A DNA stretch of 11,976 nt from JACDBE01 sp051002015 (GTDB lineage Bacteria; Actinomycetota; Acidimicrobiia; Spongiisociales; UBA5794): positions 1 to 11,976 of the forward strand of contig JBPCMS010000111.1 of NCBI GenBank assembly GCA_051002015.1, written 5' to 3'. Position 1 is the stretch's first letter. Each line of letters opens with the position of its first letter. Shown here one piece after another: positions 6,902 to 11,976 of this stretch. Position numbers and translations under genes: made by a program. A model generated the notes under the pieces. That model worked only from the letters and a program-made list of their open reading frames with translations, made no database searches and was not told where the DNA came from.

Positions 6902-7951
6902 CTATCGGGTGCGTTCGACCATGAAGGGGATCATGGCGGCGAGGAACCGGCGGGCCGGGGAGTCGGGGGCGCGGCGGAAGGCGACCTCGAAGGACACCAC
7001 CGCCGAGGCGGCGATGCCGCGGGCGAACTCCCTGGCGAATGCGATGCTGCCGTGGTCGTCGATCCATCGCCGCACCGTCTCCACCTCCGCTTCGGTGCGC
7101 TGGGCGCGTGTCTTGGCGAGGAATCGCTCCAGCTCGGCCCGCTCCGAGCCGGCGGCGGCGGCGATGAGGTGGATCAGCACCAGGGTGCGTTTGCCCTCCC
7201 ACAGGTCGCCGTTCGGCTCCTTGCCGTAGACGCCGGCGTCCCCGGTGAGGTTGAGGACGTCGTCTTGGATCTGGAAGGCGGCGCCGAGGTTGAATCCGAA
7301 GGCGATGAACGGCTCGAGATCGGCGACGCCCCGCGAGCCGATCAGGGCGCCCATCCGCATGGGCAGCACGGTGGTGTACCAGCAGGTCTTCCGCATGATC
7401 AGCTCGAGGTAGTCGTCCGGGCCGAGATCGAGCCGGTTGTCGATCCGCCAGCCCAGCTCCAGCGCCTGGCCCTCCACGGTCTGCCTCCCCATGAAGGCGA
7501 ACTCGCCGACGACCCGCTCGGCCAGCCTGGGGGCGAGCGCACGCACCGCCTCGTGCACCGCACCGAGGCCGTATGCGGCAAGGGCGTCCCCGGCGTTGAG
7601 TGCCAGCGGCATGCCGTAGCGCCGGTGCAGGGTGGGTGCCCCCCGCCGCAGCTCGCTGGCGTCCTCGATGTCGTCGTGCACCAGGAACGCGGTGTGCATC
7701 AACTCGAGCGCCGCCGCCACCGCCAGGGCGTCCTCGGTGGAGCCGCCGAACGCCTCGCAGGTGGCCAGGCACAGCGCCGGCCGCAGTCCCTTGCCCGGCC
7801 GGTCCAGGTAGTCGCGGACGGGTGCCCCCAGGTAGGCCTCGGGCGAGTCGACTGGAAGGTGGCGGGCGACCGCCCGGGCGGTCATGGCGGCGTACCCGGA
7901 GAGCTCGGCCTCGAATCGGCTCGGGATCGTCGAGGTGGTCATGGGGCGCAT
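6902..7951 (-). CDS. Polyprenyl diphosphate synthase (trans-isoprenyl synthase family)
   Basis: Condenses isopentenyl diphosphate with allylic diphosphates to give linear prenyl diphosphates, probably in the C15-C20+ range; cytoplasmic, Mg-dependent. The 349-aa all-helical protein has the substrate motif GKGLRP (53-58), the first Asp-rich motif HDDIED (DDxxD at 93-97), an ExRRG-like stretch just after it (99-104), and the second Asp-rich motif DDVLN (230-234) followed by GD and GK-x-x-N-GD-x-x-x-GKRT (243-256). All catalytic elements are present. Just before the first motif the residues are A88 and F89; the aromatic may limit chain length, but this does not settle the product. Start is ambiguous: ATG at 7951 or 7942, neither with a clear Shine-Dalgarno, consistent with coupling to the CxCG gene 38 nt upstream. 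The longer open frame to 8476 overlaps that gene and was rejected. Confidence 0.93.
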   Translation of the reverse strand: MRPMTTSTIPSRFEAELSGYAAMTARAVARHLPVDSPEAYLGAPVRDYLDRPGKGLRPALCLATCEAFGGSTEDALAVAAALELMHTAFLVHDDIEDASELRRGAPTLHRRYGMPLALNAGDALAAYGLGAVHEAVRALAPRLAERVVGEFAFMGRQTVEGQALELGWRIDNRLDLGPDDYLELIMRKTCWYTTVLPMRMGALIGSRGVADLEPFIAFGFNLGAAFQIQDDVLNLTGDAGVYGKEPNGDLWEGKRTLVLIHLIAAAAGSERAELERFLAKTRAQRTEAEVETVRRWIDDHGSIAFAREFARGIAASAVVSFEVAFRRAPDSPARRFLAAMIPFMVERTR

Positions 7952-7989
7952 CGGGCGGATGGTACGGGCTGACGGTGTCCCCGCACCGG

Positions 7990-8547
7990 TCAGCGACGGC
8001 TGACGCCGAGGCCGTCGGCCACCGCGTTGAGCTTGGCCGATCGCGGCTCGCCCGGCGCCGCCCGCTTGTTGGGCATGACATTGGGCGGCCGCATCGGTCC
8101 GGGGATCATCTCGCCATGGCCGGCGGTGGCGGCGATGAGCCGATGGGCCGGCACTGCGGCGATCCCCAGCGCGGCGGCTGCGGCCCGGGTGCGCCGCCGC
8201 TTGGCTCCGTGCGAGATGGGTAGGGCCAGCGCCACCACGGTGGCATGCTCGGCACGCATCCCGTGGGCGTGGAGCTCGATCCGGCCCCAAAGGGCGACGG
8301 CCCCGGCGACGAGATCCGGGGTGGCCGCCGAGGCGCCGCGCGGTGGGGGCGTGTAGCGGGCATAGAAGCCGCAGGAACAGCCCTTCCCCGGCGGCGGCTC
8401 GTCGTGGACGCCGCCCACCAGGCACTGCGCCGTCTGCACCCCGCCGTCCCAGCGGCGCCCGGCCCGGGTCGACCACAGCTCGGCGCCCACCACGCGGAAC
8501 TGGCGGAAGCCGATGACGGCCCCGATCAGATCGGGTGCGGTCTCCAT
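7990..8547 (-). CDS. Uncharacterised CxCG-motif protein
   Basis: A 185-aa soluble protein of unknown function. The N-terminal half has the motif Q-C42-L ... P-GKGC57-S-C59-GFYA (to about 63), then WGRIELHAHGMRAEHA (87-102). Cys-x-Cys-Gly-x-Tyr-Ala followed by WGR-x-x-x-H-x-x-G-x-RAE-x-A is a pattern I recall from unassigned actinobacterial proteins; no function is known to me. The three Cys and nearby His could bind a metal, which is inference. The C-terminal part (about 115-185) is basic, rich in Ala, Pro and Arg, and probably flexible. There is no signal peptide. Start is the ATG at 8547 without a good Shine-Dalgarno; it begins 14 nt after the stop of the small proline-rich gene, so the two are probably cotranscribed and perhaps coupled. 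The longer frame to 8976 runs through that gene and was not used. Confidence 0.75.
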   Translation of the reverse strand: METAPDLIGAVIGFRQFRVVGAELWSTRAGRRWDGGVQTAQCLVGGVHDEPPPGKGCSCGFYARYTPPPRGASAATPDLVAGAVALWGRIELHAHGMRAEHATVVALALPISHGAKRRRTRAAAAALGIAAVPAHRLIAATAGHGEMIPGPMRPPNVMPNKRAAPGEPRSAKLNAVADGLGVSRR

Positions 8548-8561
8548 TGGTGGGGCTCGGC

Positions 8562-8753
8562 TCAGCGTGCCAGCTGACGCCGGCGCTCGGGGCGGCGAGT
8601 GCGCGGCGGCTGCGGCTTCGGCTCGGGGGCGGCCGGCGGCGGCGGGGCCGGGGCCGGTTGCTGCATCCGCTCGACCGTGATCGTCCGTGACGGTCCGTCG
8701 AGCGAGGCGCTGAGCCCCGGGTCGGCCGGTGGTTGCGTGCGCTGACGTCGCAT
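8562..8753 (-). CDS. Small proline-rich basic protein
   Basis: A 63-aa protein of unknown function. A short N-terminal module (1-30) ends in DGPSRTITVER, which looks like a single beta strand. It is followed by a Pro/Ala run (33-50) and an Arg-rich tail (51-63). Such a layout suggests an adaptor or disordered linker rather than an enzyme. The start is set at the ATG at 8753 because GAGGT (8763-8759) lies 5 nt before it. An in-frame ATG at 8786 would add 11 residues (MVKVPFATRCP) but has no ribosome site at a good distance. It is followed 14 nt later by the CxCG gene. The 161-nt gap before it is the largest in the minus-strand run, so a promoter there is possible, though none is clear. Confidence 0.6.
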   Translation of the reverse strand: MRRQRTQPPADPGLSASLDGPSRTITVERMQQPAPAPPPPAAPEPKPQPPRTRRPERRRQLAR

Positions 8754-8914
8754 CGGGCACCTCGTTGCGAAGGGTACCTTCACCATAGGCCGAAACCCGT
8801 TCCTCGGTTCGGCCGACGTCGTCGGGGCACAGAGCCTCGGCTGATGGGAGGAGGCTCGGCGGTCGGGCCGGGACCCCCAACGGCACCGCCATGAGGCGCC
8901 AGCCGAAGAGCCAT

Positions 8915-9523
8915 TCACAATGCCTTGGGCCCTCGCGTTGCGGGCTCGATGTCCACCAGCAGGGCGAGCGCCGCACCGGGGAACCCGGGGGCGACCACCA
9001 GCCCGTGGTAGACCCCCGGGGCCGTCCCGACCGGCGCGGTCACCGTCACCGTCAGCTCCCGGCTCGTCCCCGCCGGGATGGTGGCGATGGCTGCCGGTTC
9101 GATGGACACCACCGAACCCGGCAGCCTCCCCGCACCCCCGACCAGATCGACGGCGTCGAAGGTCACCCCGGTGGCGGGCTCCTCGGTCGTGTTGTGGAGC
9201 CACATCAGGACCCGGCCCGATCCGCCTGCCGCCCCGATGGGAACCACCAGCCGTTCCACCCCGTCGGTACGGGACCCGTCGCCCACCAGCCGTCCCGCCA
9301 TCCCGGCCAGATCCTCCAGCACCCGCAGCGTTGCCTTCACCGCAGCGGACACGTCGCTGGCGAGCCGTCCGTCGCCGCCTGCTCCCCACCCGAGCCCGCC
9401 GTCGAGCGGTGCCACCATCCGGGCAAAGCGCGCCACGATCTCGGTGGCCACGTCGATCCCGAGCCGGCGCACGTCGTCGACCAGGTTGCGGCCCGTCCCG
9501 GCCGGTGGGGGAGCGGGGGTCAT
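8915..9523 (-). CDS. Protein with C-terminal Ig-like (NEW3-like) domain
   Basis: A 202-aa protein of unknown function without signal peptide or membrane helix. The N-terminal half (about 10-85) is predicted helical (VATEIVARFARMVAPL, then a Val/Ala/Leu helix around 57-80). The C-terminal half (about 92-193) reads as a beta sandwich: a WLHN-T strand and turn at 108-112, a PAGTS turn at 150-154, then LTVTVTAPVGTAPGVYHG (157-174). This is the strand and G-T-x-PG-x-Y pattern of NEW3/APHP-type Ig-like domains that usually mediate binding. Start is ATG at 9523 with GGGAG (9535-9531) 7 nt upstream. That ATG overlaps the TGA of the flavoenzyme gene (ATGA), so the two are translationally coupled and may interact. 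Domain assignment is by eye. Confidence 0.7.
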   Translation of the reverse strand: MTPAPPPAGTGRNLVDDVRRLGIDVATEIVARFARMVAPLDGGLGWGAGGDGRLASDVSAAVKATLRVLEDLAGMAGRLVGDGSRTDGVERLVVPIGAAGGSGRVLMWLHNTTEEPATGVTFDAVDLVGGAGRLPGSVVSIEPAAIATIPAGTSRELTVTVTAPVGTAPGVYHGLVVAPGFPGAALALLVDIEPATRGPKAL

Positions 9524-11601
9524 GGCTGCACTCCCGTCCGGTTGCCGCGGTCGAGGATGGCACGGGCAGCGATGACCCCCGAACGGGCGGCCGCCTCGAC
9601 GCATCCTGCGTTCAGCCCGCAATCGGTCCAATCGCCCGCCAGCATCAGGTTGTCGTACCCCGAATCGTCCGGTCTGAGCCGGAACCGGTCGGTGCCGGGC
9701 AGCGACTGGACGTACCGCTCCGAGGGGTCGGTGTTGGCCCGCCAGTACTGGCTGTCGAACCGTTCGGAACCAGCCGGGCCGGTGGCCCCGGTGTGGAGGA
9801 GATCCCAGCGGAACCCCCCGTTGGCGTCGACGGCGCCGGGCCACAGCGCCCCCACCCGACGATCGAGGAAGTCGATGGCGGATCGCCTGACCCCATCCCC
9901 GGCAGCATCACCGGCGGCCGCCTCGTCGGGGAGCGAGCCGCAGAAGTAGGCGATGCTGCGCGGTGGGTTCTCTCCCCATTGCTCCCGATCGAGGAGGTGG
10001 GTCATCGACGCCCAGGTGTCGAAGGGTTGGGCGAACCCGGTCAGCGTCGTCCCTTGGGGCCCGTGCCATCCGAGCGCCCCCTCGTCGGCATCGAGCCACA
10101 CCTGGAACGTCTGGGTGGCGACGGTGCCGATGTTGGCCACCATTGCCGACCAGCGGTCATCGGAAGCCACGATCTCGGCGCACACGTACGGGATGATTCC
10201 CACGGGCACGGCGAGCACCACCGCATCGAAATCGTCTCCCGCCCTGAGGAGGACGGTGCCGGCGTCGGAGCCGGCCGCGCCATGCGTCTCGAGCTCCCCG
10301 GCCGGTACCTGGGTCGCAAGCTGGGCAGGGTCGGGGGCGTCCGGCCAGGAGGGCAGCCCGCCGACCCGGACCAGGGGCTGGTAGTCGTCATCCACCCCTG
10401 CACCGGTCTCGACTTGGCGGCTCAGCACGATCTGGCCCACCGAGCGACCACCGGGAGACAGCCGGACATCGTCGAGGCGGTGGAAGAAGCGGAACTCGAC
10501 GCCACGCGAGCGCAGCGCCTGGTACAGCGGGGCGAACACCACCTCGCCCATCCCGGCCCGCATCCTCCAGAAGATGCCGCCCTTGAAATCGAACAGCATC
10601 CGACCGGCGAGCTGGAGCCCGACGCCGGCGCTGAAGCGGGGCCGATCCGGGTCGCCCGCCTCGTACCCGAACACCAGGTCGTACATCCCCCGCACGATCG
10701 GGGAGTCGACCGTCTCGGCGGCGGCGCCGTGTTTGCCCAGCCACTGGCGGTAGTCGAGGTGGTCGATGGCACCGAAGCCGACCTCGTCGAGGAGGAGCCG
10801 GTCGGCGATCATGCCCCGCAGGTTGGTGGCCACCAGGTCGACCAGGTACCAGGTCCGCCTGGCGGCCGGATCGGCCATGACCGCCCGGCGCAGCGCATCC
10901 CGCACCGCCCCGACGCTGGCGTCCACCGTCTCCATCAGAGCCGGCGAGCCCAACAGCCGGGCCGCCTCCATGCCCAGGTCGGCGGTCTCCAGGGTGACGG
11001 CGAGGGCGGTGAGCCCTGCGGTCCTGGCGGCGGTTGCCAGGTCGGCACCGCGGCGGCCACGGTGAGGGTCGGGGTCGGCGCTGAGGAAGACGCCACCGTC
11101 CGGTGGTGGCGGACCGGACGAACGGTGGAAGTCGAGGAGCAGCCCGATGGACCGCCGCGCCACCTCGATAGGCGACGGCTCGCCGTCTGCGGTCCCCGGT
11201 TCGCCGGGCAGGGCGCCGTTGGTGGAGAACCTGGTGACGAAGTGGCTCCATCGCCCGTCGGCGGTCTCGGCGAGCCCGATGTCCCCGGTGGGACGCACCG
11301 ACTGGTCCCACGTCCTGATCGGGCAGTCGGGGTCGGTGCGCTCCCGGTCGAGCTCGGCATAGCACCCCCGCAGGATCCGGAAGGTCTCGTCGTAGTAGCC
11401 GAGGAGCAGGTGGAGCCCGTGTTCCTCGATGCGCCCGTTGCGGCCCCGGCTGCTCGCCCCCTTGCCGCCCAAGCGCCAGCCCCGCTGGTACACGGTGATG
11501 CCGCCCAACCGCGATCGCCAATCGCCGTGGCTCAGCTCCCAGGCGGTGGCGAGGCCGGCCATGCCGCCGCCGAGGATGATGACGCGGGGGCGGGGCGGCA
11601 C
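9520..11601 (-). CDS. FAD-dependent oxidoreductase, carotenoid-desaturase/amine-oxidase superfamily
   Basis: A 693-aa flavoenzyme, probably oxidising or desaturating a lipid-like substrate. The N-terminal Rossmann motif VIILGGGMAGLATAWEL (7-23, GGGMAG at 11-16) binds the FAD ADP part. R-x-GGKGASSRGRNGRIEEHG (43-62) is the second flavin and substrate segment typical of phytoene or zeta-carotene desaturase-like proteins. The C-terminal NLMLAGDWTDCGLNAGCVEAA (651-671) is the matching FAD-closing motif. It is much longer than HpnE or CrtI (about 450-500 aa), with extra middle sequence, as in the larger COG3349-like group. The substrate cannot be read from the sequence; the nearby polyprenyl synthase hints at an isoprenoid. 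Start is the GTG at 11601, one base after the upstream TPR gene's stop (TGAcGTG). The extension to 11730 overlaps that gene and is low-complexity, so it was rejected. No Shine-Dalgarno is evident, fitting coupled translation. Confidence 0.88.
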   Translation of the reverse strand: MPPRPRVIILGGGMAGLATAWELSHGDWRSRLGGITVYQRGWRLGGKGASSRGRNGRIEEHGLHLLLGYYDETFRILRGCYAELDRERTDPDCPIRTWDQSVRPTGDIGLAETADGRWSHFVTRFSTNGALPGEPGTADGEPSPIEVARRSIGLLLDFHRSSGPPPPDGGVFLSADPDPHRGRRGADLATAARTAGLTALAVTLETADLGMEAARLLGSPALMETVDASVGAVRDALRRAVMADPAARRTWYLVDLVATNLRGMIADRLLLDEVGFGAIDHLDYRQWLGKHGAAAETVDSPIVRGMYDLVFGYEAGDPDRPRFSAGVGLQLAGRMLFDFKGGIFWRMRAGMGEVVFAPLYQALRSRGVEFRFFHRLDDVRLSPGGRSVGQIVLSRQVETGAGVDDDYQPLVRVGGLPSWPDAPDPAQLATQVPAGELETHGAAGSDAGTVLLRAGDDFDAVVLAVPVGIIPYVCAEIVASDDRWSAMVANIGTVATQTFQVWLDADEGALGWHGPQGTTLTGFAQPFDTWASMTHLLDREQWGENPPRSIAYFCGSLPDEAAAGDAAGDGVRRSAIDFLDRRVGALWPGAVDANGGFRWDLLHTGATGPAGSERFDSQYWRANTDPSERYVQSLPGTDRFRLRPDDSGYDNLMLAGDWTDCGLNAGCVEAAARSGVIAARAILDRGNRTGVQP

Positions 11602-11602
11602 G

Positions 11603-11976
11603 TCAGGCGGCGAGGATGGCGTCTGCCCTGGTGGCTTCCAACGCGGTGGAGTCGGCGGGCAACCTGCCCCGAGCCTCGTCGAGCCTTGCCCGCCAGTCGG
11701 CCGGCCGCTCGTCGTCCGGAAGCCGGGCAAGGTTGATCGCCGCCCGGAGGGCGAAGACGTGGATGTCCTTGGCGACGGCGGCGTCGAATGCCTCGATCAG
11801 CTCGCGGACGTCGCTCGGGCCGGGGCCGACCAGCTCCCGCCGGTACCATACCCGGCGGCGGAGGAGCTCGGGTCGGTGCAGCCCCTCTCCGGTCTTGTCC
11901 ACCGTCACCAGGGCGTCGTCGATGGTGTCGAGGGCGCCGGCGAGGTCGCCGGCCTCGGCCCGCAGCTCGGCCAGGT
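11603..11976 (-). CDS. C-terminal end of a TPR-repeat protein (partial)
   Basis: Only the last 124 codons are in the window; the gene continues past the right edge. The reading frame gives LAELRAEAGDLAGALDTIDD at the edge, a clear TPR helix pair. Further helical TPR-like sequence follows (ELLRRRVWYRRELVG, then FALRAAINLARLPDDERP). It closely resembles the C-terminal tails of actinobacterial ATPase-TPR or cyclase-ATPase-TPR regulators, where the repeats end with a stretch starting LARL. The rest of the protein, including any ATPase or cyclase domain, cannot be seen. It ends one base before the GTG start of the flavoenzyme, so the two are almost certainly cotranscribed. Confidence 0.75.
   Translation of the reverse strand, partial: LAELRAEAGDLAGALDTIDDALVTVDKTGEGLHRPELLRRRVWYRRELVGPGPSDVRELIEAFDAAVAKDIHVFALRAAINLARLPDDERPADWRARLDEARGRLPADSTALEATRADAILAA

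Noticed and set aside
6483..8081. A 532-codon minus-strand frame across the polyprenyl synthase and the start of the cyclase gene
   Set aside because: The translation is Arg-rich out-of-frame sequence. The real frames with DDxxD and cyclase motifs occupy the same DNA.
8754..8914. Possible promoter elements (TATGGT at 8787-8782, GGAAC at 8803-8799, minus strand) and an inverted repeat GAGCCTC/GAGGCTC (8832-8838, 8851-8857)
   Set aside because: The spacing between the two boxes is only about 11 nt and fits no usual sigma pattern. The inverted repeat has a 12-nt loop and no T-tract.
8920..11736. A 938-codon plus-strand frame opposite the flavoenzyme
   Set aside because: It mirrors the flavoenzyme and Ig-like genes, which have clear motifs, and is compositionally an antisense shadow.

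Overview
This window is high-GC bacterial DNA. It is probably actinobacterial (Actinomycetota, perhaps an uncultured Acidimicrobiia-like lineage): coding is dense, the third codon position is strongly G/C, GTG starts are common, and the regulator is a cyclase/ATPase/TPR type of actinobacterial style. The taxonomic call is inference. No rRNA, tRNA, CRISPR array, insertion sequence, phage gene or replication origin was recognised.

Layout. (1) Positions 1-1213, plus strand: a small four-helix membrane protein (DUF6326-like), then about 800 bases with no intact recognisable gene. That stretch holds two overlapping short ORFs and, at its end, what looks like the C-terminal tail of a transglutaminase-like protein broken over three reading frames. 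(2) 1214-3169, plus strand: a complete acetyl-CoA synthetase (acs) with a good Shine-Dalgarno. (3) 3170-3252: a convergent gap with two perfect adjacent hairpins, probably a two-way terminator and possibly a dispersed palindromic repeat. (4) 3253-11976, all minus strand, read from right to left: the end of a TPR protein that enters from beyond the window; a 693-aa FAD-dependent oxidoreductase of the carotenoid-desaturase/amine-oxidase superfamily; an Ig-like (NEW3-like) protein; a 63-aa proline-rich basic protein; a 185-aa protein with a CxCG motif; a polyprenyl diphosphate synthase; and a 1185-aa class III nucleotide cyclase-ATPase-TPR regulator.

How the genes may work together. The minus-strand genes are tightly packed (1-nt gap, ATGA overlap, 161-, 14-, 38- and 91-nt gaps), so one or two transcripts could cover them. 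The polyprenyl synthase would supply an allylic diphosphate and the desaturase-like flavoenzyme could act on a lipid derived from it. No squalene/phytoene synthase or terpene cyclase is visible, so the product is unknown. The Ig-like, proline-rich and CxCG proteins are uncharacterised partners, and TPR proteins lie at both ends of the cassette. The isoprenoid synthase, flavoenzyme and three unassigned small proteins are the best candidate here for an undescribed system. That grouping rests on gene order and coupling, not on a demonstrated function.
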